Assembly: GCA_949358305.1 (NCBI GenBank)
Contig: OX442314.1
Span: 26,397,118-26,461,117, forward strand
DNA: 64,000 bases
DNA from: Strigamia acuminata
Lineage: Eukaryota > Arthropoda > Chilopoda > Geophilomorpha > Linotaeniidae
Reading direction: 5' to 3'
Within the stretch, counting starts at the first letter, position 1; each line of letters opens with the position of its first letter. Made by a program: the position numbers and the translations under genes. The notes below the pieces were generated by a model. The model saw only the letters and a program-made list of their open reading frames with translations, was not told where the DNA came from and ran no database searches. This document shows, in pieces, positions 53,871 through 64,000 of the stretch.

Positions 53871-54396
53871 GGCAAATTTGTGACAGTAAAATTTAGCAGT
53901 AGTTGTTTATGCCTCTTGTTTTTGTTGTTGGCATGGTTGTCATGTTCTTCTTGTATACGCTTACTGCTTTTGCTTATTGGATTTATTCTGCATGAGATAA
54001 AAACTACTTTTTGCCTCGTTTATCCTACTGCCTGCTATTTTCAAGCACAAATTGATAATTAATACAATACAATTTTAACAATTTTGCTTGAATTATACAA
54101 GAAAAATAATAAATCTCAGCAATATTTAAAAAAACGAAGTTAACAAAAAGTGTTTTTCAGAAATACGCAAAAGAAGTAACGAAAAGTATTTTCTAGTAAT
54201 AAAAGCCTAAGAAGACTTAACAAAAAAAAATTCGAAATAAAATTTAAACTGACCTTCATTTTCAACACAAACGGTAGCTACATTCGCGCCAACGCACCGA
54301 AGTTATTTTATATTTCTTGTTTCTGTATGAAAGTTCAGGTAAAATTAGTAAGAAATTAATTGATTAACAATAAATTATCTCACGGTGTGTGTCAGA

Positions 54397-54570
54397 ATGG
54401 CCCATCCGACGAGAAAAATTCAAAATTTTGAATCATATTCGATCGATATCGATAGCATGGCGTGCGTAGCATGGTCGACAGTTACTCAACAGTTAAAAGG
54501 ACCGTCACTAGATGTCGTCAAAGTCGCATCATTCCTACGTTTAAAATTGAAATTTGTGATGGAAGTCTAA
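54397..54570 (+). CDS. Possible short gene or exon, 57 codons, unrecognised
   Basis: ATG 54397 to TAA, less AT-rich than its surroundings and ending 161 bases before the CPLANE1 start. The peptide (MAHPTRKIQNFESYSIDIDS, then a hydrophobic/basic VVKVASFLRLKLKFVMEV) looks amphipathic rather than random. It could be a small neighbouring gene, part of the CPLANE1 transcript leader, or chance. I know no family for it. Confidence 0.35.
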   Translation: MAHPTRKIQNFESYSIDIDSMACVAWSTVTQQLKGPSLDVVKVASFLRLKLKFVMEV

Positions 54571-54731
54571 CAGCAGCAGCATGAATTTAACCCAAACAAA
54601 AAATATTCAAAATGGATAGAATTTTCCTTCCACCACTTAGGTAATTAACGCAACATCTGATGCACTAACCCAGTCGAAAAAATTAATTTTACCCTCATTT
54701 TTCCCCATCAAAACGCAGGTAATTAAGAAGA

Positions 54732-57700
54732 ATGAAAATTTCTTTAGAGGTATTGAAAGTTGCAACTTTACCCAAGAAGAAACCATGGACAAGTATTAAG
54801 TTTTTAAGTGAAGTAAGCAAATACAAACAATTAGAAAATCACAAACGAGTCCTAATAAGGCCTCTTTTGTCATGAATTGATATATTTGATCAATAATATA
54901 CAGAAAAAAAATTAAAATTTCACCGTGTTTCGTCTGAATTTCAGGATGCAGAAGATTTATTACTATTGGGTCGGAAAAATGCGAGCATTTTTCATTTGGC
55001 AAGTGGCAAAATCAAGAAAAAAACACCAAAAATTGAAAACTGCTTCAAAAACAGTGCACTTTATACCAACACAAAAGATGGTACAGTATGACGACACATC
55101 TGAAAGGAATTTGATGTTAATTTTAATAAATTTTATCCATTTATTTCAGGAAATCATCTCGTTATTTTGTTATTTACTGGAACAATTCTTGTTTGGAAAT
55201 ATCAGGTTGATTTTGTATGGACTATCGATCAACTCCCATTTTGTGTTTCTCCACCCAAGAAAAAATTAAAGAACTTAATTTTTGCATCAAACAACATAGA
55301 AAGTGTTTTGGTCATACTTCACACGCATGAAATATATCTTTGGCAACGAGACGGTGTTGAATTCAACACTAAAAATCCAATGCTTAATGGCAAATGGACT
55401 CAAATTGAGAAATCGCCGGGTATTCCCTTTCAACTAACGGATGAAGCAACAGCCGATGCTATATTTATGAATAATTCAGTAAGAACAAATCACAAATACG
55501 CACCGCACATGATCTGTCAGCACCTTAAGCCTAAAATCAATCTAAAAAATAGAGAAATAAATAAAAATTATTTTTCAGGCGTGGGAAAGTGCCGTAATTT
55601 GCACATTGGTTTTTGTGTGCGAGAATGAAATTTCCTTTACTACTTTACAAATATGTTGGAACAAGAGTCGCAGGCTCAAGATCAACTGGTTCAACTGGCT
55701 TTCTAATTACAAAAATTTAAATTTAAAAGCCGTAGACAAGCGCGCATTTGTTGCGCGCTTCGCTAATGACGAGCCGCTTTTAGCCATTTCTGTCAATCAA
55801 ACGCGAGCTTCGAATGCCTATTTAATTTTTACTAACCCTTCATTGGAAAGTGTTAAGTTCACAAATTTACCAGCAAATGATGCAGGTTACAGCAACAGGT
55901 AATTTTAAAAATAATGTTATTGGGTTAGAATTTCGCCGAATGGACTTTAAAATGCGAAATTTGACTCGAAATACAAAATTACTGAAAAATTTTACGATTT
56001 TGTCATGAAACTTAAAATGATGGTAATTTTAGATATCAACGTATAACGGATCTAGTTTGGCTGCCAAATAATACGTGCCTCGTGTGTCTTCATAGCAATG
56101 GGAGTTTTTGTATTTTGTCACGGTTAGGACATCCAATTCACATCGGTGTTGAAGGATATCATTTGGATTCGTCTAATACATTTTATGTTTCATTAAGTTC
56201 GAAAAACAGGTAAGAATAAATAAATGGGTTTAGACTGGGTAAAATTTACGGAAAAATCAATAGAAAAATTATATTTATGATAATTTAGACTGTTAATGCA
56301 AGAATAATCCGCCAAGAAAGCCCAGTATTTTTGTCAAAATTTATCAAAATAATTCATGTTTTGTCAAAATTTGTCAAAATTTATCAAAATAATTCATGTT
56401 TTGTCAAAATTTGTCAAAATTTATCAAAATAATTCATGTTTTGTCAAAATTTGTCAAAATTTATCAAAATAATTCATGTTTTGTCAAAATTTGTCAAAAT
56501 TTATCAAAATAATTCATGTTTTGTCAAAATTTGTCAAAATTTATCAAAATAATTCATGTTTTTTCAAAATTTGTCAAAATTTATCAAAATAATACACATT
56601 TTGTCAAAATTTATCAAAATAATTCACATTTTGTCAAAATTTATCAAAATAATTCACATTTTGTCAAAATGTTTCAAAATAATTCACATTTTGTCAAAAT
56701 TTATCAAAATAATTCACATTTTGTCAAAATGTTTCAAAATAATTCACATTTTGTCAAAATTTATCAAAATAATTCACATTTTGTCAAAATGTTTCAAAAT
56801 AATTCACATTTTGTCAAAATTTATCAAAATAATTCACATTTTGTCAAAATGTTTCAAAATAATTCACATTTTGTCAAAATTTATCAAAATAATTCACATT
56901 TTGTCAAAATGTTTCAAAATAATTCACATTTTGTCAAAATTTATCAAAATAATTCATGTTTTGTCAAAATTTGTCAAAATTTATCAAAATAATTCATGTT
57001 TTGTCAAAATTTGTCAAAATTTATCAAAATAATTCATGTTTTTTCAAAATTTGTCAAAATTTATCAAAATAATACACATTTTGTCAAAATTTATCAAAAT
57101 AATACACATTTTGTCAAAATTTATCAAAATAATTCACATTTTGTCAAAATTTATCAAAATAATTCACATTTTGTCAAAATGTTTCAAAATAATTCACATT
57201 TTGTCAAAATTTATCAAAATAATTCACATTTTGTCAAAATGTTTCAAAATAATTCACATTTTGTCAAAATTTATCAAAATAATTCACATTTTGTCAAAAT
57301 GTTTCAAAATAATTCACATTTTGTCAAAATTTATCAAAATAATTCACATTTTGTCAAAATGTTTCAAAATAATTCACATTTTGTCAAAATGTTTCAAAAT
57401 AATTCACATTTTGTCAAAATTTATCAAAATAATTCACATTTTGTCAAAATTTATCAAAATAATTCACATTTTGTCAAAATTTATCAAAATAATTCACATT
57501 TTGTCAAAATGTTTCAAAATAATTCACATTTTGTCTAAATTTCTAAAAAAAAATCAAATTTTGTGTAGATTTATCAAAATAATTAAAATTTTGTGTAGAT
57601 TTATCAAAATAATTAAAATTTTGTGTAGATTTATCAAAATAATTAAAATTTTGTCTAAATTTATCAAAAAATTTCAAATTTTGTCTAAATTTATCAAAAT

Positions 57701-60700
57701 AATTAAAATTTGATCCAAATTATTCAAATTTTATCTTAATTTTTAAAGAATTTTGTCATATTGAACAAACAATTATCAAATTCACCCCAAATTAATTCTT
57801 AGGCTAGAGCCACCTGAATTTATAGCTGCTATAATAATTCCCATTCTTCAAAATACAAATTTTACAATTTTACAATTTTTTTCACTTTTTTCCTTCAGAG
57901 ACTCTCACATTTCTGATCCAGCAGAAAATTCAGATTCAACAGCTACCGACTCAAACAGCAATCCAAAACAACGCTACTCCATAACCACTCATCCTAAACA
58001 TCCAGCGATGTTTTACTCCGATGGATCCTCCATTATTTCCCTTTCGATGCCACCTGCAATTCAAAACGAAATTAGATTAATCGAGCATTTATTAACCACT
58101 AACAGTCACATTCCGGCTCGAATAACCAACCCAAAGGACAAAACCAAATTCAAACTGACAACATTAGGCAGCGAAGATTCATCGACTCGATCGGACAACA
58201 TTCCTGAACAGGAATTTGCCAGTGTCAGGCGAATGTCGCACATATCAAATGTCACCGCGCCAATCACCGATTTACTGGCTAGTTTTGGTTTGCTCGCATC
58301 AACCCGCATGCCCTGGGATGAAAAAATGGAATTAATGTCGGTGGATACAGCGCGGAAACTGAATACAATTCTGGAAGATTTATTTATTTACTCCGTTGGT
58401 AAATATAAATTAAAAAATTAATAAATTTAATAAATTTATTCTTTTTGATTGCAGGTGTTGACAAGAACTGGAAATTTCCAGTTGGGATCATTGATTCAAT
58501 TATTTTGAAGTGTTTCAACACTCTTCGCTTCGATGTTCGGCACAATTTAATGGCGACCGGTCTCAAATTCTTGACGACTGTAACAGATTTACTAATTAAT
58601 AATGTAAGGACAATCACTGGAAAGCAGAGAATGCCATACCTGAATTGTGTGTATGAAATTATGGCCAATTCGGAACAACTTGTCAATGATATTTACGGCT
58701 GGACGTGCAAAAGTGATGCACAAACTCCATTTTCGTATCAAACATGTCAATTAATCACCACAAGCTTTGAAAATAAAGAGCTGGACTGCGGTTTCCAACA
58801 CAGGTACTGGAAAAATGATAAATTTATTCATTTGTTTATTTATTTTCTTCGTGATTGTAGATTGAAACTGAAATGGAAAGAATTATATAAAGTTTTACTG
58901 CAATGCTTTAGTCAAATTCAAAGAAAAAATGATGAAAACGATGAGAAAAAGTGTAAAGAATTGCTATGTAAAATTCAATTGAAATTGCAGATCTCGAGAT
59001 GCGGTTTTAAAAGGCGTAAAAAGAAACATGTCCCTGAAGGTAATTTCAGTTGTAAATGATCAAATTCAATTGATTTTGACTTCTTTTGCAGGTGTTTATA
59101 GTTTTCTCAATGGAAACTATCATTCAGCCATTTTGAGTTGGACTTTAGAAATGGACCAATTATTATCCAGTAAAATATAGTTGTTAAATAATGTTAGAAA
59201 AATGTGGATCAAAAACTGTCATTTTTTCCATTTAGGGAAAAATCTTCATGAGAAGGGAACGAAAAGACTGGAAGAAATTCTTCATTGTATTTTACACGGT
59301 CTGCTCATTACTAATGACTTAGTCACCGTCTTCAAACTCATACAAAAACTTTTAAAGTTCCTACAATTTGAGTCGAGCTTTAAACATATTTCTGCCATAA
59401 ATTCCATTCTTTTAACATTTGCACGCCTCTTAGCTTCGTATTTAACCAACTGCAGCCCTAAAATTGCAAAATGTTCAAGTTTTACGCTTAAATCGGCTAA
59501 AAATTCAGGTAAAACATGTATACTAACAATAAATTACCGCTAATCCAACTTTCTGCAGATATCTTTCAACTAATCTCGAGGGAAAGCATTCGGTCTGCCG
59601 TTACTAGCAATAATTTATCCAATTTCTGGTCGGCGGAAACAACTTGCGCTTTGTATATCTTCGTAGGCGCTTTCGCCGAAGCCGCCATTTTTGCTGACGT
59701 AATGGGTGATTGGAAAAGCACATTTTTATTGGCCGTTGCGCATTCCAAAATTGAAGTTTCAGCAAAAATGCATCCGGATATTCCAAATAATTTAAAATGT
59801 TGTGAATTAATGGTCAAGATGTTGAAGCAAATCATCGAGGCGAAAAATGAAGTCGTTGACACGGCGCTGTCCCGAACCGTCACACACACGTTACGAGACC
59901 ACATAACCGCATCTGTATTGTGCGATATTAATGTGGTCCCGGTTTTATTAAACCATTTCACGGATCAACTGAAACATCTTCTTCGGCAGTTGCCTCTGGA
60001 AGTGCCGAAAGAATTCTATTTACCTTCGCCGCCAATTTTTTGTCCGCAAGATCAAATGGTAATTTCTACAATAAATAGAAAATATTTACAATATTAATAT
60101 TTTTTTCCTTTTTAGACACTTTCAACCTCTGATGCAAAGATTGAAACTAAAATACGAAACGACCTGTCCAATTTAATCCATTCCTTTATGAATTTACTCA
60201 CCGCGTGTAATACATTGCTGCCGACAGCGTACAAATACGCCAAAGATTTGCAAAGCTCAACGCTGGCCCACTCCTTCGCGGATTACGACCATATAATCAT
60301 GCCGGAACAAGATGAAACACTTGGTCAAATGTACACCGCTTTTCGAGACATTTGTTGTGTTATTTGGTTGCTTCATTCGAGAGACAAATTCCAAATTGAA
60401 TGGAGAAAGTTCTGGCGTATTTCGAGCGAGATGAAATTTTCCCAACCGAAATGCGATGCGCATTGTCTAACGGCTTTAATTTGGGTAAAAAGAATGAAAC
60501 CCTTCACTGATTTAATGCAATGGAGTGTGGAATTTCATCAGGTGGTCTTGACCTTGGCAAGAGAAGCCACCCCGTCCACTCAAATCATCGATGTTTTCGC
60601 TAGTTTGGTGCCGGATGTAAGCGCATTGCCTCTAGAATGCGAATCCAGGGCTAAACTATTGTTAAAAGAATGGGAAACTAATAAAGTTGGTGAGTTAAAA

Positions 60701-63700
60701 TATATTTTTTTAAATAAATTTTTGTATGAATCTAATTTTGTGTTTTAAGATAAGAAAACTCCAAAGACAATGGTTGACTACTACAGAGATTGTTGTGAGA
60801 ACATTGGTATTATTGGAGAGAAAATGTTTGAATCCGAGTTAGGGGTTCATTCGAAACCGTTTGAAACTGACGACGATTTTCTGAATTGTGTGTGTTTATT
60901 CTACGACGTTGCCATTCACAAGCGCATGGAGGAGACGACTAATCTGACGTATAACGTTCCATTGGTTGTTTCTTACGCGGAGAAAGTCAAGAAAGTGGAA
61001 TTCTCCAAGTATCGTCACATTCCGGAAGCGTGTGAAGCGAAAGAAATCCCTCGAAACCGAGATTTGGACAAACTGGACATCAAATGCCGAAACCCTAGAA
61101 AGGGGTTTTTCCACACTTCAAGTCTTTTAGATCTGACCCAAAGTAACATCAGAGTCATTCCCAAACGAAGTCGGAGTTTGGAAACCTTCAAAAGCAAAGA
61201 TAAAAAAATGGCGTCCAACCTGCACAAAAAACCACATCCGAGCAAGATACCTGTCAGATCAATTCTAAACGAGCTTCAATCAATATCTAAATGGAGAAAA
61301 GTTGAAGCGATTGATAAAACGCCTTTTTTGGACCATCTCGCTTTGTGGTTGGTCAAATGGAAAGGAAGAAATCACGCGATCAAAACACTAAACTGCGACA
61401 AGGAAATTCAACCACAGATCCACATAGACATGTCTGTGGATCAAATTTTAGCCAGTATTTCGAGGCTGGAATTGTATTCGAAGAACCCGCCAAGACAAAA
61501 TGAGAAAACATCAATTGGAGTGCGAAAGCCACCAAAGTCGACTGAAAGGCTTCCAGAAGAATCTAATGGAGCAACCACAGAAAAGAAGAGTGAAGAGAAC
61601 CTAATATTCTATGCGCGTGATTTAGCTAGTGTTACCCTACCAAACAGGTAAGTTACGGCTATAAACATTTACACTTTATAAAGTTAATTGTACCTTGTAC
61701 ATTCTCTCATGCATCAGGCACAGTTAGCATCAGGTTCAGGTATCCTTAAGGTGGAAACACAAGGGAGCGGGTAAAATTCCAAAGCTTGCTTTTACTTGAA
61801 AAAGCGGCTAAAAAGTCGCCTGCTTGAGCAAACACAAGCTTGTGTTTTCATTAGGTGCGTTCAATCTGCTAGTAGAAAGTCACTTAACTGACTTAACTGC
61901 CTTTCAGAGGGCGGAAGTGACGATAATTACGTCACATTTTGACCAAGTAAAGTCACCTAAGTGACTTTCAGGAAAGTAACTGGAAAGTTCCTTTTCCACC
62001 TTTTAAAAGTCACTTATGTGCGTCTGCATGCGCATTGCACATTTAACAAAGCTACAGTGGCAGCCATTTTGTTCTCGATGAACACGGTAAATTCACACGT
62101 GTGGCACACGGTAAATGGAAATTTTGCTACAAATGAGCTGTGATTGGATGCGGGGAAAAAATGGCGCGGAAAAATAGAAATATTTCCTATTTTTCCGCGC
62201 GATTTTTTTTGCAGCCAACTAGCTGTGACAATTCCACAGCATAAATGTTGGTTTTCGCCAAAAGCACGGATATTTCTTATTTTTGCCCATTTGTCGATAA
62301 ACAGCATCAATTATTTTGTTCCTGGCCACTGTTTGAATGTACAAGTGCATTAAACAAAATGAAAACAATTTTACATGTTAGTTTTATTGTTATATAGTGA
62401 CAAATTTGAAGATACTCATATTCATCCCACAGGATTGGATTCGCCGAAGCAATCACAAACTGTTTCAGGTCTGTGCTTGGTAAAACATTCGACAAACTCC
62501 GGACAAATCCAGCCTAAACTAATTCCTAGTAATCAAATATTTGACGTCACTTCGAGCAGTGATTCTGTTACGTCATCTCTCGAGGAAGATGATGACACCC
62601 TAAACGACATGAGCTTTCCAAACAGCCTTCCAGATCCACCGCCTAGGACCGTTCGCTTCAGCGAACCTCATCCGCCACCACTTCCCAACCCATGCATTCC
62701 CAAATTCCTCCGGCTGGTCGCCGAGAAAGAAAACTTTCAGACGAAATCCACTGATCCGAGACTGCGAGGTGGAGGATGCTACGGACAGATGCAATTTCCT
62801 CTACTAAGGGCTCCAGCTATTCAGAATTTCAATGTTGGTGCACCCCCTTGTTTGTCACATTGGGGATTACCTCTGCTCCGGCTTCCCCAAAAGTATTCGA
62901 CCAATCAAGCACAGCAGTCATCTCCACCATGTCATGTGTGTGTGGATGTTAACCCTTGCAATCAAAATCTCTATGTTCAGAATATGTTGAGAAGTTATTG
63001 GATTAATGTGAAACAGAATAGATGTCAACAGATGGTGGATTATTCGCTCAATAGGAATTTGGTTGGTCATCAAACTATGGCAGCGGTAGAACCCCAAAGC
63101 GTAGATCAAATGCGGCTACTCAATGGGAAATATTCAAGCAGTGAAGACAATATTCACACCAAATATAACAAGCACGGATTGTCAAATCTTCCTGAACTAA
63201 CGGAAGACACATCTGACATTAGCACACATTTGGAAGACCGGTACAGACAAATTCTTCAATCAGATTCAAGTTGTCAGCAAATAATCCATTCTGCAAATGC
63301 ATGTTCACCAACTAGAATACACAAAAGAAATAAGCCACAACCAAAAACGTTGAGTAGGGCTACTTCTCCAATTAGAATGCCTACAAAAATGGTCACCAGG
63401 ACTACTTCACCGGAGAAAATGGTCACCAGGACTACTTCACCAGAGAAAATAGTTACCAGGACTACTTCACCAGAGAAAATGGTTACCAGGACTACTTCAC
63501 CAGTGAAAATAGTTACCAGGACTGCTTCACCAGTAAAAATGGTTACCAGGACTACTTCACCATATAAAATGTTGTTAAACAAAACAACGTCACCAATAAT
63601 GACATCTTCTGATGAAAGAACTTACAGCCCACCCATTTCTCCGCAAAGAACATTCAGTCCATCCTGTTCTCCCAGAAGAGTATGTGGTCCACCACTGTCT

Positions 63701-64000
63701 CCGCAAAGAACATTCAGTCCACCCTGTTCTCCCAGAAGAGCATGTAGTCCACTATCTTCTCCTGAAAGAGTATCTAGTCCAAGGCACTCTCCTTTACGAG
63801 TATCTAGTCCAAGGCATTCTCCTTTAAGAGTATCTAGTCCAAGGCACTCTCCTTTAAGAGTATGTAATCCAAGGTCCACTCCGATAAGAGTACCTAGTCC
63901 ACCTAATTCCCCGAAAAGACCATTTAGTCCTCGCGCTAAAGCATCTTCAGTTGCCAAAAGTAAAAGCTTATCTTCAAGTAAAATGAAGTCTACATATTAT
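54732..64000 (+). CDS. CPLANE1: CPLANE1 homologue (ciliogenesis and planar polarity effector 1), N-terminal ~2,000 residues
   Basis: Scaffold of the CPLANE complex (with INTU, FUZ, WDPCP and RSG1 in vertebrates) at the basal body, needed for intraflagellar transport assembly; human mutations cause Joubert and oral-facial-digital syndromes. Exons: 54732-54812, 54945-55080, 55150-55478, 55579-55898, 56033-56209, 57899-58398, 58455-58803, 58861-59039, 59092-59169, 59236-59508, 59559-60058, 60116-60689, 60750-61647, and 62398 to beyond 64000. Phases agree at every GT-AG junction. The start MKISLEVLKVATLPKKKPW and the spacing of WD-like strands (SGKIKKKTPK; GTILVW) parallel the human N-terminus, and PKQRYSITTHPKHP parallels a later human block. 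Residues about 1-350 form the beta-propeller-like part, followed by a long helical region and a Ser/Pro-rich tail. The human protein is about 3,200 residues, so about a third lies outside. Confidence 0.85.
56331..57720. repeat. Intronic minisatellite, 30-bp and 40-bp units
   Basis: Fills most of CPLANE1 intron 5 (56210-57898). Built from AATTCACATTTTGTCAAAAT plus a ten-base variable part (TTATCAAAAT or GTTTCAAAAT), giving 30-bp units. The first 250 bases and a short block near 56940 use 40-bp units with TTGTCAAAAT added. About 45 units; the last five are diverged. It is open in several frames only because the period is a multiple of three. Confidence 0.93.
58804..58860 (+). other. 57-bp CPLANE1 intron without a stop
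   Basis: GTACTG...GATTGTAG between exons 7 and 8. Its length is a multiple of three and the reading frame through it has no stop, so retention would add 19 residues instead of truncating the protein. Confidence 0.7.
61648..62397 (+). other. CPLANE1 intron 13, with a hairpin
   Basis: 750 bp, the second-longest intron of the gene here. The acceptor TTATATAG was chosen because it alone matches the phase of exon 13; the stronger-looking CCCACAG 45 bases on would break the frame. A 14-bp inverted repeat (GCGCGGAAAAATAG and complement) lies at 62164-62200, and GTCACTTA-type motifs recur at 61880-62020, perhaps a decayed MITE. Confidence 0.6.
63386..63565 (+). repeat. Coding minisatellite in CPLANE1: six 30-bp units
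   Basis: Six in-frame copies of a 30-bp unit encoding MVTRTTSPEK with small variations (EK, VK or YK at the end, I for M). It sits in exon 14 in a disordered Ser/Pro/Arg-rich region. Each unit has one SP dipeptide, a possible proline-directed kinase site. Confidence 0.88.
63620..63919 (+). repeat. Coding minisatellite in CPLANE1: ten 30-bp units rich in SP
   Basis: Ten consecutive 10-residue units, most with two Ser-Pro sites, such as VSSPRHSPLR (three identical in protein) and TFSPPCSPRR. Separate from the block at 63386 but with the same 30-bp period. Predicted disordered and basic. Confidence 0.86.

Noticed and set aside
56516-57713. Overlapping 158-225 codon frames encoding FVKIYQNNSH-type repeats
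   Set aside because: They exist because the intronic minisatellite has a 30-bp period; several frames are open at once, there is no plausible start, and they lie between well-phased CPLANE1 exons.
56331-57720. CRISPR-like repeat array
   Set aside because: Units are contiguous without unique spacers and lie in a eukaryotic intron.
62433-62445. Stronger-looking acceptor CCCACAG for CPLANE1 exon 14
   Set aside because: It would give the wrong phase after exon 13; the acceptor 45 bases upstream (TTATATAG) keeps the frame and needs no additional exon.

Overview
The window comes from a metazoan nuclear genome, most likely an AT-rich, ciliated invertebrate; I cannot place it further. The evidence is short GT-AG introns (often 50-110 bp), an animal-specific ion channel family (DEG/ENaC), a ciliary gene (CPLANE1), and Ty3/Gypsy and BEL/Pao retrotransposons with many small terminal-inverted-repeat elements. 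No operons, rRNA, tRNA or CRISPR array were seen.

Layout. About 1.2-53.4 kb is a head-to-tail tandem duplication of one minus-strand DEG/ENaC gene. Copy A (36007 down to 1188) resolves into 11 exons with matching phases, about 823 codons. It has an unusual architecture: two DEG/ENaC modules (TM1-ectodomain-TM2, linker, TM3-ectodomain-TM4) in one polypeptide. A 14.0 kb Gypsy element (15126-29116, TSD AACT) sits inside its exon 6, and an 11.7 kb Gypsy element (3003-14702, TSD AAGT) sits in the next intron. Copy B (53447 down to 38263) keeps ten recognisable exons. It has an exon 1 frameshift, a lost exon 4 acceptor, a deleted selectivity-filter segment and no last exon, and it carries a BEL element (46863-52813) in intron 1. 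Both copies look broken, but comparing them validates the exon model.

The plus-strand gene from 54732 to beyond the window end is a CPLANE1 homologue: the first 14 exons, about 2,000 residues. One intron holds a 1.4 kb minisatellite, and the last visible exon holds coding 30-bp repeats rich in Ser-Pro.

Mobile elements. Both Gypsy elements have recognisable primer sites (tRNA-Pro-like and tRNA-Gln-like), nearly or fully identical LTRs, and at the gag/pol junction a phased A AAA AAC slippery heptamer followed by a strong hairpin, which fits -1 ribosomal frameshifting. Both carry unrecognised coding sequence downstream of integrase. The BEL element has LTRs that look identical and one nonsense codon. 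The introns also contain one well-supported solo LTR (TSD CAGT), a second weaker LTR candidate, hAT-like MITEs, three copies of a TATACTC-ended MITE (one nested in another element), hairpin MITEs and a non-LTR reverse transcriptase fragment.
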